From Rhinopithecus roxellana (taxonomy: Eukaryota; Chordata; Mammalia; Primates; Cercopithecidae): a stretch of DNA of 64,000 nucleotides. The notes beneath the pieces were generated by a model. The model was given only the letters and a program-made list of their open reading frames with translations. It did not search any database and had not been told where the DNA came from. Positions 32,700 through 44,036 of the stretch are shown in pieces. The number at the start of each line of letters is the position of its first letter. The stretch's first letter is position 1. The stretch spans positions 86,681,295-86,745,294 of the forward strand of contig NC_044560.1 in the NCBI RefSeq assembly GCF_007565055.1, in the 5' to 3' direction. The translations under genes were made by a program, and so were the position numbers.

Positions 32700-32960
32700 C
32701 ACCTCCTCTCCCGACTTCCCCCCGAAGTAACGGTTTCAATGGAAACAGAAATTCCCAGAAAGAAGGAAAGCAAAGCGCATTAGCTGTCCAGAGCCTCGGG
32801 GCTGGGGGAGAATGGTGGAAGGCCCTATTTGCATTTTTCCCATTAACAAGCTGGAGTTGAGCTAGCTTGCCTGGGGAGATCATTTGAGAGGAAAATCTTT
32901 GCATATTTTATTTAAAAGCACGCTGCGTTAGGCGGGTAATAATGCAGAGTGTGGCGATTA
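32700..32960. promoter_or_regulatory. Candidate conserved regulatory block (OCT, STAT and X-box-like motifs)
   Basis: Repeat-free block with a dense set of motifs: gtttcaatggaaac (32733-32746, an imperfect dyad resembling an RFX X-box), ttcccagaa (32752-32760, STAT-type TTCN3GAA), a perfect POU octamer atttgcat (32827-32834) and an octamer-like tttgcata near 32899. No coding frame fits. The call rests on motif density and absence of repeats only. Confidence 0.3.
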
Positions 32961-33715
32961 GGTGAGGCCTGCAGGGGGTGGGGGTGGGGTTCTTTCTCTC
33001 CCTTCCTTCTACTAACCCACCCTGGAAACTCCCCTCAATCCTGGGAACCAGCCTCCCTAAAGGAACAGCCCTTTGGCCTCAGAGGCAGGTTGAGACTCTA
33101 GCCTCAGTAATTCCACTCTTTCTTGCTAAGAGAGCCGGAGAGAGAGGAGGAACTGCCCTGGGCAGGAAGAAGGACAGAAGGGGTTGGGACAGTAGAACAA
33201 GGACCAGTGTCCAAAGCTGAGACTCCAGCCCTGTGCTTCTAAGTGGTGGGGGTGGCCATGTGGGGAAGTGTGGGGAGATGCTACCCCTATAGGGGGATTT
33301 TAAACATGGGAAAGAGATGTTTTGGTGGTCTCAATAATTGGGTAGGCGGTGCTATTATTAGTATTTCCTGTCTAGGTGACAGGGATGCCAATTGGGACCT
33401 TCCGTTGCCCAGGACAGGCTCACTCAAAGAATTATCCAAATGCCAAAGGCACTCCCATCGGGCCAGCCCTTCCTGTACAAGTGCAGGAGTGCACACACAC
33501 ACACACACACACAAACGCGCGCACGCACACACACATATGCACAAATCAGACCTTTCCTTTAAGCCCTGCCATTCTGTGTTACCATGGTCTTAACAGAGTC
33601 CTGGATGGTCAAATAGTTTAATAAACAGCTCCCTGCTTCATCACAAGCTGTTGAGTTTGTGCAATTCATTTATCCTCTCTGAGTCTCTATTTCCCAATTT
33701 ATAAAATAGACACAT
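32960..33715. other. Unique DNA with a CA microsatellite
   Basis: No exon recognised. (CA)n with cgcgcgcacgcac interruptions at 33490-33540. Confidence 0.5.
33490..33540 (+). repeat. (CA)n microsatellite, interrupted
   Basis: gcacacacacac..., then acaaacgcgcgcacgcacac. Confidence 0.9.
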
Positions 33716-34069
33716 CGGCTGAGTGTGGTGGTATGTGGCTCCCAGCACTTTGGGAGGCCCAGGCAGGAGGATTGCTTGAACCCAGGAGTTCAAAACCAGC
33801 CTGGGCAACATGACGAAACCTCGTCTCTACAAAAAAATACAGAAATCAGCTGGGCATGGTGGGGCACTCCTGTGGTCCCAGCTACCCGGGGGGGCTGAGG
33901 TGGGAGGATCACTTGAGTCCAAGAGATTGGTCCCAGGCTGAGGTGGGAGGATGGCTTGAGCCCAGGAGGTTGAATCTGCAGTGAGCTGTGATGGTGCCAC
34001 TGCACTCCAGCCTAGGTGACAGAGCGAGACCCTGTCTCAAAAAATAAATAAATAAAAATAAAATGAAAT
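33716..34069 (+). mobile_element. Alu with internal duplication
   Basis: ggctgagtgtggtggtatgt start, (AAAT)n tail. 'ggctgaggtgggaggat' occurs twice (33893 and 33936), a short tandem duplication in the right arm. TSD aaaatagacac(a/g)tc at 33703 and 34070. Confidence 0.9.
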
Positions 34070-34156
34070 AAAATAGACACGTCAATGCCTACGTCTCAGG
34101 ATAGCCGCTAGAAAACAATGGGATATTAGAGGGAAAGGGGTTTATAAAGCGTAAAA

Positions 34157-34441
34157 CTCTGGGCACAGTGGCTCACGCCTCTAATCCCAGTATTTTGGAA
34201 GCTGAGGTGGGCATATGACTTGAGGTCAGAAGTTTGAGACCAGCCAGGCCAACATGGCGAAATCCCATCTGTACTTAAAAATTACAAAAATTAGCCGGGT
34301 GTGGCGGTACGTGCCTATAATCCCAGCTACTGAGCAGGCCGAGGCAGGAGAATCGCTTGAACCCGGGAGGTGGAGGTTGCACTCTAGCCTGGGCAACAGA
34401 GCGAGGCTCCGTCTCAAAAAAAAAAAAAAAAAAAAAAAAAA
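34157..34441 (+). mobile_element. Alu with right-arm deletion
   Basis: Starts ctgggcacagtggctcacgc. ggaggttgcactctagcctg shows loss of about 35 bases before the end. A26 tail. Confidence 0.9.
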
Positions 34442-34965
34442 CTAGTGCACACATAGGGGATATCATTAGAATGGGGAGCAGAGCCTTAGGCTGCTGGTTT
34501 AGTGAGGGGCTCCTGAAGGTAGCTGTCCTCTGTGAGAGGTTTATAAGGCCATGGTGATCCTAACCATTCCTGCCTCACTGGGTGAGGGGCTCATATTCAC
34601 AAGGTCAGCTTCCACAGTTAATGCTGTTTGACCGTGGCTACACCTTCTCCACTGAAAAACGGGGTTGCACCTACTTTATACCAAAAAACGGAAGTGAAAT
34701 TAACTTGGAAAATGTTAAATATGATGAAGAGGCAAGGTACTAGAAAGCTCCATAATGTAATTTGTCATTTCCAGATGAACCTGAAGAGTCTCCCATTCTC
34801 CTCCCGCTGCCTTAGTCTTCTGCCTGTTAGATGGTTACATATTCACTCTTAACTTCTGCATCTCAAAATGCTATGTGCATGAGCCCACACACAGACACAC
34901 AAGCTAGAAAGTCTCATTAGGAATTAGGGGAGTATCTTAGTGTCTCACGTGAAAGAAGTTTTACA
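34442..34965. other. Unique DNA, no gene seen
   Basis: No repeat or exon recognised. Confidence 0.4.
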
Positions 34966-35300
34966 GCAGCCGCGGTGGCTCACACCTGTAATCTCAGCAT
35001 TTTGGGAGGCTGAGGCAGGCAAATCACTTGAGGCCAGGAGTTTGAGACCAGCCTGAACAACATGGCAAAACCCCGTTTCTACTAAAAATACAAAAAGTAG
35101 CCAAAAATTAGCTGGGCGTGGTGGCATGAGCCTGTAATCCCAACTACTCGAGAGGCTGAGGCACAAGAATCACTTGAACTGGGGAGGCGGAGGTTGCAGT
35201 GAGCAGAGATTACGCCACTGCATACCAGCCTGGGTGACGGAGTGAGACTCTGCCTCAAAAATAATAATAATAATAAAAATAAATAAATAAATAAATAAAT
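34966..35300 (+). mobile_element. Alu with (AAT)n(AAAT)n tail
   Basis: Starts cagcagccgcggtggctcac. Tail aataataataataataaaaa then aaataaataaat. Confidence 0.92.
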
Positions 35301-35981
35301 ATGGAGATCAACACAGTGATTGTACCTAAGGCATGCAGGGAGTGGGAGCATCAAGGAAGTCAATTCAGAAGGATCTGCTTCTATCTGGATGAGTATGGGA
35401 GTAGGAATAAATTCAGGCTAGGGTGGTTTGTGAGTCCTGGAAAGCTGTATGAGGATTTCACACACTCCAGGCACAAGAAGCAAAATAGGTAGGAGCTGCT
35501 GCTTCTGGCTATTCTGGGGGGATGTGGAAACACAGAGTAGTGTGTTTGTCTTCCCAGAAATGGAACTCACCTAAAGCAACTTCAGTTTACTCACCTGTAA
35601 AATAGGACAATGGAGAAACCGCCTCATGGGATGGTTGCTAGGGTGAAACCGGAAGGCTCTGACACATGTTGTCAATTTTTGTCTTACCCTGTATCCCTTA
35701 GCTGCCTCTGTCTCCATCTCATTCCCATCCGCTTCTCCATTCTCAGTTCCCATTCCCATCACATCTTCCTACCATCCTGTCCTAGAGCATTTTAGGAATG
35801 CTCACAATGGCTTTTGGGAAATAAAAGAGGGAATCTAGAGGCAGGACTTCCTGTGGAAAATACTGTCAATTTTGTTAACATAAGCAACTTTTACTTTCTT
35901 TTAAATTATTAATAATCACAAATAATAAAGATTACCATTTCAGTGGGCTCCATCAAAATTAGTTTCAAAAGAGCACAAAAG
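35301..35981. other. Unique DNA, no gene seen
   Basis: Possible MIR-like word ctcacctgtaaaataggaca near 35591; otherwise nothing recognised. Confidence 0.4.
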
Positions 35982-36590
35982 GGCCAGGTGCATTGGCTCA
36001 CACCTATAATCCCAGCACTTTGGGAGGCCAAGGTAGTAGGACCCCTTGAGGCCAGGAGTTCAAGACCAGCCTAGGCAAAAAAGCGAGACTCTCATCTCTA
36101 CAAAAAAAAAAAAAAAAAATTAGCTGGGTGTGTGGCACCTGCCTATAGTCCCATCTACCCAGGACCCAGGAGGCTGAGGCAGGAGGATCACCTGAGTCCA
36201 GGAGTTCAAGGTTGCAGTGAGCCATGACTGCACCACTGCACTCCAGCCTGGGCAACAGAATGAGACCTTTTTTTTTTGAGAAGGAGTCTTACTCTGTCAC
36301 CCAGGCTGGAGTGCAATGGCGCAATCTCAGCTCACTGCAACCTCCGTCTCCCAGGTTCAAGCGATTCTCCTGCCTCAGTCTCCTGAGTAGCTGGGATTAC
36401 AGGCATGCGCCACCACGCCTGGCAATTTTTGCATTTTTAGTACGGATGGGGTTTCACCATGTTGGCCAGGCTGGTCTCGAACTCCTGACCTCAGGTGATC
36501 TGCCCACCTCGGCCTCCCAAACTGCTAGGATTACAGGTGTGAGCCATCACGTCCGGCCTGAGACCCTGTCTTAAAACAGACGAACAAAAT
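35982..36590 (+). mobile_element. Host Alu with a nested opposite-strand Alu at its 3' end
   Basis: 35982-36267, resuming at 36559 with tgagaccctgtcttaaaaca. Outer TSD aaaagagca(c/g)aaa. Confidence 0.92.
36268..36558 (-). mobile_element. Alu nested in the 3' end of the host Alu
   Basis: T9 then gagaaggagtcttactctgt, ending cacgtccggcc. TSD tgagacc at 36261-36267 and 36559-36565. Confidence 0.93.
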
Positions 36591-36714
36591 CCAAAAGAGC
36601 AGAAAGGTTTGATTCACTGTTTAGAAAACAAATGGTCAATTATTGAAATAAAAATATTTGCTCCTAGAGTGAAAAAAATCAAGAGAAAAATAAAAAAAAC
36701 CAACACATTAGGTA

Positions 36715-36800
36715 GTAAAATATTTTGCAATTTACAAAGCAATTTCAAGAGCATTATTTATTTAATACTCACATTGCTTCTGTAAAGTAGATACTTGCTT
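36715..36800 (-). mobile_element. MIR SINE fragment
   Basis: tatttaatactcacattgct and aaagtagatacttgctttc are weak reverse-MIR words. Confidence 0.4.
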
Positions 36801-36837
36801 TCATTACCCACTTCTTCCGTGTGTGTGCGTGTGTGTC

Positions 36838-37118
36838 CCAGAGTCTCGCTCTGTGGCCCAAGCAGGAGTGCAGTGGTGCAATCCTGGCTCTCTGTAACAA
36901 CCGTCTCCCAAGTTCAAGCGATTCTCCTGCCTCAGCCTCCCAAGTAGCTGAGATTACAGGCCTGCGCTACCACGCCCGGCTAATTTTTGTACTTTTAGTA
37001 GACGCGGGGTTTCGCCATGTTGGCCAGACTGGTCCCGAACTCCTGAGCTCAAGTGATCCGCCTGCACCAGCCTCTCGAGGTGGTGGGATTACAGGCGTAG
37101 ACCACCGCGCCACGCCAC
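36838..37118 (-). mobile_element. Alu preceded by (GT)n
   Basis: gtgtgtgcgtgtgtgtcccagagtctcgctctgt; the usual poly-T is replaced by a GT run (36819-36836). Ends ccgcgccacgcc. Confidence 0.9.
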
Positions 37119-37129
37119 AAAGGCTCTTA

Positions 37130-37560
37130 AGGAAGGTCTTTGTGGATTTGTGAAACACCAGATCCTGGGGAAGACTGGGCCAGCGGCAATGCAGGAAGCA
37201 GTCAGCAAAGCCCTTGCAAGCCAAGCTGAGCAATTTAAGCCCCTAGAGAGCCTTGGAAAGATCTTAAATTGAGGAGGGATGGAGCCATATTTGCCTTTCA
37301 GAAGCCCACTCTAGAGTACTGTGTCCCGTGGATGGGAGCGGGTCAGACAGGAACCGTTCCAGGTGTCCAGATGAGATTTGGCGGTGGCCTGAGCCAAGAG
37401 GGCATGAACAGGAGAGGGGCTGAGGCAGATGGGACAGGGCTTTAGCACCTGACTGGCACGGAGTGAGGTGGGAGGGCCTGAGGCTCCCCCCACTCCAGGT
37501 GATGAGTAGACTGAGTAGGTTGTGGCTGGGGAGATGAGCTCGGCTTCCAACATGGGAAGC
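37130..37560 (-). mobile_element. L2 LINE relic (reverse)
   Basis: gccttggaaagatcttaaat, gcccactctagagtactgtg and gaccaggtgtccagatgag-like words match reverse L2. DNA from 37560 to 37900 is unique, with (CCCCTA)n at about 37876-37899. Confidence 0.5.
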
Positions 37561-37899
37561 CTGAGGTGCTTGTGGGTGACGTGGGTGGAGCTGGCCGGTG
37601 GGCGGGAGGATGTGCTGCAGGTGGGGCTGACGGCAAGGCCCCTGCTGGAGACGGAGGTTTGGGAGCCCCGAGAGTGGGTGAGAACTGAGGCCTCGGGTGG
37701 AGGAGATCCCAGAAGTGTGAAGGGAAGCGGTCCCACGTCAGCTCAGGGAGACATCAAGGTCTAGGGAGCGGTCCTCGCCCTGAGAGCTGTCACTGAATGT
37801 TGGGGGCCGGTGCTAACTCGCACCACTCAATAACACACCCACAAACCCAGTCCCATCACCAGGTTCCCACCCCGACCCCCTACCCCCTACCCCCTACAG

Positions 37900-38530
37900 C
37901 CATCTCCTCCGTGGCCCCACCCCGCCCTGCAGACCCGGGTTAATCCTCCCCTCCTCGCTTTGTCCGCCCTCGCGCCGGAGGCCAAAGCCCTGGGCTGCGT
38001 GAGCGCTCCCGGCAGCTGAGGTGGGTGGGGGCGGGGGCCGCGGGGAAGGAGACATAAAAGGGGGAGGGGTCCGGGCTGCAGCTGCCCCGGACCCGCGAGG
38101 ACAAAGGGCCTGCTGGCGGGCCGGCCCCAGCCGTTTTCATGCTTGTTGGGATTAGGGGCAGTAAAGGGCGCTCGGGACTGTGCGGATCAACAGTCGGTGC
38201 GGGGCGGCGCGTGGGGCGGGCTCGGCCCCGCCCGCCCCTGCTTTGTGCGCAGACCCCGGCCCGCGCCACTCTAGGCGCCGAGGGGCTCCGAGGAGGCAGC
38301 CCCTTTGTCTGCGCCTTTCGGGGACAAGCCCCGCCCGGGGAGCGCCGAGCACCAGCTGAGCGCCGTGCCCCCCGCCAGCTACCTTTTCCCCGGCGCGGAG
38401 GCCTGGAGCCCCCTCCTGGTGTGAGGTCACAGCTCCCCGCCACGCCCTAGCCCCTCGAACAGCTCCCATCCCACAGCCTAAGCCCCCTTTCATTCACGGT
38501 GAGGAGGCCCTCGGGGGACCCAGCCCTCCC
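37900..38530 (+). promoter_or_regulatory. Orphan CpG island with TATA-like box and splice donor
   Basis: A GC-rich, CpG-dense block not tied to any recognisable gene. Plus-strand signals line up as a promoter and first exon. GC-rich upstream DNA leads to a TATA-like cataaaag (38053-38060, also one mismatch from a CArG box). A start would be expected near 38083, with about 415 bases of GC-rich exon and a good donor ACG|GTGAGG at 38498/38499. Open frames here (38139-38450 plus, 37940-38443 minus) have the Arg/Pro/Gly/Ala make-up of random GC-rich DNA, so I do not call a protein. It could be a non-coding RNA promoter, a distal enhancer or an unannotated first exon. Confidence 0.5.
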
Positions 38531-38559
38531 CCGGCTGCGACATCTAAGACCTTAGTAGG

Positions 38560-39200
38560 ATGCACCCCCCTTTCTCCAACGCCACCCTCTCCCCCTTCCG
38601 CCGGTCTCCACCCAACGAATCTCTTCTCAAATCTATGAGTGATAAATGAGAATGGAGCGATTAGGGAATCGACTGGTTCAGAGCCTACGGGTTGGGGGCA
38701 AGAGTAGGGCTGGGAGGAGGGGGGATCTGGGCAAGGATAAGGTTCGGCCGGAGAAGCTTACAGGGTTGGACTGGAAATGCAGCCGCATTTCTGGCAGTCT
38801 GGTGCCAGGGCTGGGGTGCGGAAACCTCCCCAGTCTAGGTCCAGTCATTTCTGCCAGGGGTCGGGGGGAGGAGGGAGTATGTACGTGGGTCTGTGTCCCC
38901 GAGTGTGCATGTGAGTGTGAACGAACCATGGTGCATGTGTATGTGTGTGAACGGGTGTGGGGGCTGGTGCCTGAGCGTCTGCAGGTGCCTGGTGGGCGTG
39001 GGCACGTATACCAGTGTGGATTTGAGATCTGGCTCAGATCCCAGAACATCCCCATCTCAGGCTCCTCTTCTCACCACCTGCATCCTTTAAACTCCTGGGT
39101 CTGGGATTCTAGGCCCTTTAGCAATGCTTTTTAATATAAAGAACAACTGCTCCACGTATCTCCTACCTCTGAGAGCCTTCGTGTCCTCTCCTAGTCAGAT
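38560..39200. other. Unique DNA with TG-rich stretch
   Basis: TG-rich at 38876-38970 (gtgtgcatgtgagtgtga). The 162-codon plus frame at 38646-39134 has low-complexity Val/Cys/Arg make-up and no recognised domain. Confidence 0.4.
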
Positions 39201-39204
39201 AAAA

Positions 39205-39400
39205 ACAATGAACATTTGTGGACTACTTCCTGTGAGCCAGGCAGGCTCAGGTCTAATCCCTTAACATCTGTTAACTTATTTAACTCTCAGGTAACCTGTA
39301 AGATAAGTACTCCCATTGTTCCTATTCTACAGTTGAGAAAAGTGAGGCACAACTAATAAATGGAGGATTCAAGACACCTGGGTCCACTCTGCACTAGAAA
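39205..39400 (-). mobile_element. MIR SINE
   Basis: ttaactctcaggtaacctgt, ttctacagttgagaaaagtg and aggcac follow reverse MIR. Confidence 0.7.
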
Positions 39401-39409
39401 TCACTATCC

Positions 39410-39520
39410 TCTTTTGCCTCCACTTCTACTGGGTCTCCAGACTCCTCTTCCTCCAGGAAGCCTTCCTTGACCAGGGCCTTACAGATCTCACCTCTCTCCT
39501 GTTCCTGTCACCTGTTAATG
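39410..39520 (+). mobile_element. L2 LINE fragment
   Basis: ggaagccttccttgaccagg and cagatctcacctctctcctg. From 39520 to 40158 unique DNA, no gene seen. Confidence 0.5.
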
Positions 39521-40159
39521 CTGTGAGTAAGAGCAAACCTACAGGGTTTCCGGTGAGGCTTGAAGCCCTAAGAGGCAGGAAGACAGGTCACAGGCTGCCA
39601 CTAGGGGGCATTCAGTCTCCTTAGAGATAGCCATTATACAGAGCCCTAACAATCCAGAGCCCACCTATGATATTCTGAAGCCTTCTTCTGCAGTCCTCTA
39701 ATGCTTTACCCTCTTACTCAGTTCCCAGTTCATTTCCTGCTTCCCTGCACTCAGGCTTTAACCCCATCTACTCTGACCATACTTGATAGGGCTGACCTAG
39801 TTGGTGTCCCTGGAGAACAAGCAAGTTCTCAGTGGACCCAGCCTCACAAGGCCTCTCTGCTAATCCCTTCCATGCTTTTGGTCCTGTACCTGCAGCCTAC
39901 TCAGACCTCTGCTGTGTGCCCTGTGTTGGTCTCTAGGTCTCTGCTCGAATCTCATCCCTATGTCTCCTACTAAGCAAGACAACTCATGTCACACCCAAAA
40001 CCTGGGTTAGACTTCCTTGCTCCGGGTCATGGGATTTTATTCTGGTGAGAAAGGTCAAGGGGTGGAGGTAGCTGATTAGCCAAACTCCTACTAAGTGCAT
40101 GAACCTTTCCTATTCTCCTCACTGTCCCAGAGACTAAGGAATCCCCACTCCAATAACTT

Positions 40160-40452
40160 TTTTTTTTTTTGGAGACAGTCTCACTCTGTCACTCAGGCTG
40201 CAGTGTAGTGGCACGATCTCGGCTCACTGCAAGCTTCGCCTCCCGGGTTCAAGCAATTCTCCTGCCTCAGCCTCCCAAGTAGCTGGGATTACAGGCACGT
40301 ACCACCATGCCTAGCTAATTTTTGTATTTTTCATAGAGACAGGGTCTCACCATGTTGGCCAAGCTGGTCTCAAACTCCTGACCTCAAATGATCCACCGGC
40401 CACGGCCTCCCAAAGTGCTGGGATTATAGGCATGAGCCACCATGCCTGGCCC
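40160..40452 (-). mobile_element. Alu
   Basis: Poly-T, ggagacagtctcactctgtc, ending ccatgcctggccc. TSD ccaat(a/g)acttt. Confidence 0.92.
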
Positions 40453-40569
40453 AATGACTTTAAGACAACATCCACGTATAGAAGTCCCTGACTGAAAACT
40501 AGACAGAAAGCCAGTCCTGCATTTCCCCTCTCCTAGGTTACGAGTGGCTTGTACATTAGGCTTTTGGGG

Positions 40570-40852
40570 TCTTTTTGTGGGGGAGGGGGTTGAGGCAGGG
40601 TCTTGCTCTCTCACCCAGGCTTCAGGGCAGTGGTAGGATCATAGCTCGCTGCAGCTTCAAATTCCTGGGCTGAAGTAATCCTCTAGCCTCAGGCTCCTCA
40701 GTGGCTAGGACTATAGGCATGTACCACCATGACTACTAATTTTTTTCCCCTTTTTGTAGGGATGGAGTCTCAAATTCTTGGCTCAAGCCATCCTGCTGCC
40801 TCAGCCTCCCAAAGTGCTGAGATTACAAGCACGAGCCACTGTGCCCAGCCTG
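40570..40852 (-). mobile_element. Alu, diverged
   Basis: gaggcagggtcttgctctct to cactgtgcccagcc. TSD cattaggcttttgg at about 40556 and 40853. Confidence 0.9.
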
Positions 40853-40964
40853 CATTAGGCTTTTGGATGCAAGTCTCATCTACCTGTGCACACCACAGCT
40901 GCTCAAAGACAAGAGCAGGCTCCTCAGGGCCTCATGCAGGGAAGGCACACAATCTTCTTAATGC

Positions 40965-41060
40965 ATACAGAGCATCTTCACATCCATTTCCTCATTCAGC
41001 CCTTATAGTTGCCACAGGGGAGGAAACTGAGTCTAGAGAGTCTAGCTCAGGTCTGCCCAT
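40965..41060 (-). mobile_element. MIR SINE fragment
   Basis: catccatttcctcattcag and gaggaaactgagtctagaga. Confidence 0.45.
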
Positions 41061-41218
41061 AGGAGGTACTGCAGTCGCCTCAGCACTTCCCATGATCAGG
41101 CCTTGTGGCCAGTGGATCTGATGGAGAACCACAATTCTTGGCTGAGTTGGTTCAGCCACTGGAGTCCTGCTTCTGTTTTCCTGCCCCAAACTCTGCCATC
41201 CTGGCTGTGGCTCTATCC

Positions 41219-41528
41219 TTTTTTTTTTTTTTTTTTTTTTTTAAGACTGAGTCTTGCCCTGTTGCCCCGGCTGGAGTGCGGTGGCGCTATCTCAGTTCAC
41301 TGCAAGCTCCGCCTCCTGGGTTCACGCCATTCTCCTGTCTTAGCCTCCCAAGTAGCTGGGACTACAGGCGCCCGCCACCATGCCCAGCTAATTTTTTTTT
41401 TGTATTTTTTAGTAGAGACGGAGTTTCACCATGTTAGCCAGGATGGTCTCCATCTCCTGACCTAGTGATCTGCCTGCCTCGGCCTCCCAAAGTGCTGGGA
41501 TTACAGGCGTGAGCCACCGCGCCTGACC
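41219..41528 (-). mobile_element. AluY-type
   Basis: Poly-T of 22, ctgagtcttgccctgttgcc, ending ccgcgcctgacc. TSD gtggctctat(c/t)ctt. Confidence 0.93.
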
Positions 41529-41761
41529 ATGTGGCTCTATTCTTGCCTATCTCCTTCCCAAACCCATCACTCCCCAGGGCATCCCTGACCTTCAGTGACT
41601 GGCAGGGGTCCTGTAAACATACAATTCACCACATATTCCCTTGGTCTCACCTTAATCTTTTTCTGAGCTCAGAGAGCTCTTTTCTGGAAAGGAATATTAG
41701 GCAGCTTTATTTTTTAAAAGTCCCCTTTCCCTCTAAAGATGACATTCAAATTTTAGATTCA

Positions 41762-42052
41762 GCCAGGCGTGGCGGCTCACGCCTGTAATCCCAGCAGGTT
41801 GGGAGGCTGAGGTGGATCACTTGAGGCCAGGAGTTAAGAGACCAGCCTGGCCAACATGGTGAAATCCCGTCTTTACTAAAAATATAAAAAAATTAGCCAG
41901 GCATGGTGGTGCATACCTGTAATCCCAGCTACTCGGGAGGTTGAGGCACGAGAATTGCTCAAACCCAGGAGGCGGGGGTTGCAGTGAGCCAAGATCACAC
42001 CACTGCACTCCAGCCTGGGTGGAAGAGCCAGACCCTGTCTCAAAAAAAGAAA
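41762..42052 (+). mobile_element. Alu
   Basis: Starts gccaggcgtggcggctcacg. TSD attttagattc on both sides. Confidence 0.92.
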
Positions 42053-42129
42053 AAAATTTTTAGATTCAAATTTCATAAGAAAAAAAGTTTTTCTATGAAA
42101 AAGTTATATGTACTATAAAAGTACGATTT

Positions 42130-42645
42130 ATAATAATCATAACTTTAATGTAATTTACTATGTGACAGGTATAGTTCTAAGTCTTCTATATGTTAGATAT
42201 TTATTTAAGCCTTGCAGCAACCCTGCAAAGTAGTTATTACTATTGTCCCCATTTTTTTTTTCTTTTGTGAGACGGAGTTTTGCTCTGTCACCAGGCTGGA
42301 GTGCAGTGGCGCAATCTTGGCTCACTGCAACCTCCACCTCCCGAGTTCAAGTGATTCTCCTGCCTCAGTCTCCTGAGTAGCTGGGGTTACAGGTGCGCAC
42401 CACTACGCCCGGCTAATTTTTGTATTTTTTTAATAGAGACGGGGTTTCATCATGTTGGTTAGGCTAGTCTCAAACTCCTGACCTTGTGATTCGCCCACCT
42501 TGGCCTCCCGAAGTGCTGGGATTACAGGAGTGAGCCACTGCGCCCGGCCTATTGTCCCCATTTTAAGATGAGGAAACAAAAGCACAGAAAAATTGACTTG
42601 CCCAAGGTCAAGGAAACATAAAATAATGGGGACAAGGTTCAAATC
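42130..42645 (-). mobile_element. MIR SINE split by an Alu
   Basis: tatttaagccttgcagcaac and tattgtccccatttt before, aagatgaggaaacaaaagca and cttgcccaaggtcaagg after the Alu. Confidence 0.75.
42254..42549 (-). mobile_element. Alu inserted in MIR
   Basis: gagacggagttttgctctgt, ending gcgcccggcc. TSD attgtccccatttt (about 42243 and 42551). Confidence 0.94.
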
Positions 42646-42728
42646 CAGGGTGTCTGGTTTTAGGGTCTCTGCTCTTCACCAGGGGCTGTGCTCAAAAGAG
42701 CCCTCACACATTTAGAAAAGCGGCTCCT

Positions 42729-43021
42729 GGCCAGGCACGGTGGCTCATGTCTGTAATCCCAACACTTTGGGAGGCTGAGGTTGGCCGATTGCCTGAGCTC
42801 AGGAGTTTGAGACCAGCCTGGGTAACATGGCAAAAACCCGTCTCTACTAAAAATACAAAAAATTAGCCAACCGTGGTGGCATGTGCCTGTAGTCCCAGCT
42901 GCTTGGGAGGCTGAGGCAGGAAAATCACTTGAACCCAGGAGGTGGAGGTTGCAGTGAGCCAAGATCACACCACTGCAGTCCTGCCTGGGCGACAGAGTGA
43001 GACTCTTTCCAAAAAAAAAAG
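42729..43021 (+). mobile_element. Alu
   Basis: Starts ggccaggcacggtggctcat; TSD ggctcct on both sides. Confidence 0.92.
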
Positions 43022-43254
43022 GCTCCTTATAAAAATTCACTCTCTTATGCGCTAAAGGTTTGACAGAAGTCTCATTGTCAGAAATCTCCATTCAAATTTA
43101 GCCTTAGCCCTTTGCCAAAACATCTCTTAGTAAGTGGAATTTGCTAAAATTGGTTCAATACTATTTCTGTTTAAGTGTCAAGTGTGGAGATGACAAGAAT
43201 TATTAACTGTTTCAGTGAGAAGTATACTTTGTGAGGTTTAAAATAAATATGTTG

Positions 43255-43544
43255 GCCAGGCACAGTGGCTCATGCCTGTAATCCCAGCACTTTGGGAGGC
43301 TCAGGTGGGAGGATAGTTTGAAGCCAAGAGTTTGAGACCAGCCTAGGCAATATAGCAAGAAGCCATCACTACAAAAAAACTTAAAAATTAGCTGAGTGTG
43401 GTGGCACATGCCTGTAGTCCCAGCTACTCAGAGGCTAAGGTGGGAGGATCACTTGAGCCCAGAAGTTCAAGGGTACAGTAAGCTATGATTGCACACTATG
43501 CTCTAGCTTGGGTGACAGAGCGAGACGCTGTCTCCAAAAATAAA
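43255..43544 (+). mobile_element. Alu
   Basis: Starts ggccaggcacagtggctcat; ends gacgctgtctccaaaaataa. Confidence 0.92.
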
Positions 43545-43550
43545 GAATCG

Positions 43551-43871
43551 GACGGGCCCGGTGGCTCACGCCTGTAATCCCAACACTTTGAAAGGCCGAG
43601 GCGGGCGGATCACGAGGTCAGGAGATCGAGACCATCCTGGCTAACATGGTGAAACCCCGTCTCTACTAAAAATACAAAAAATTAGCCAGGCGTGGTGGCG
43701 GGCGCCTGTAGTCCCAGCTACTCGGGAGGCTGAGGCAGGAGAATGGCGTGAACCCGGGAGGCAGAGCTTGCAGTGAGCCGAGATAGTACCACTGCCCTGC
43801 AGCCTGGGCGACAGAGCGAGACTGAGTCTCAAAAAAATACATAAATAAATAAATTCAAATAAAAATAAAAT
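43551..43871 (+). mobile_element. AluY-type
   Basis: Starts gacgggcccggtggctcacg; ends with an aaataaataaattcaaataa tail. Confidence 0.92.
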
Positions 43872-43953
43872 ACAGTATTTCAGATTTGTGAATTTTGGTA
43901 TCCCTGGGGATGCTGGAACCAATCCCCTCAGATAACAAAGGATGACTGTACTA
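43872..43953. mobile_element. Tigger/MER2-like DNA transposon end
   Basis: gtgaattttggtatccctgg, ctggaaccaatcccctcag and aaggatgactgta match the inverted-terminal end of a Tigger-group repeat. Confidence 0.6.
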
Positions 43954-44036
43954 CGTGTGTGTCAAAAGCATCTAAGGACCTGAACTCATAGTCATAGAGT
44001 GCCCTTCAGAGAAGTGGTGACACCAGGGTACAGTTT

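Noticed and set aside
33490..33540. Possible CRISPR-like or functional tandem array
   Set aside because: Simple (CA)n microsatellite; no spacers or dyad repeats, and the genome is a primate's.
37940..38450. 167-codon minus and 103-codon plus frames in the orphan CpG island
   Set aside because: Both strands are open because stop codons are rare in GC-rich DNA; Arg/Pro/Gly/Ala bias and no recognised domain. Kept only as a possible non-coding first exon.
38646..39134. 162-codon plus frame
   Set aside because: Covers TG-rich low-complexity DNA and unique sequence; no domain, no splice support.
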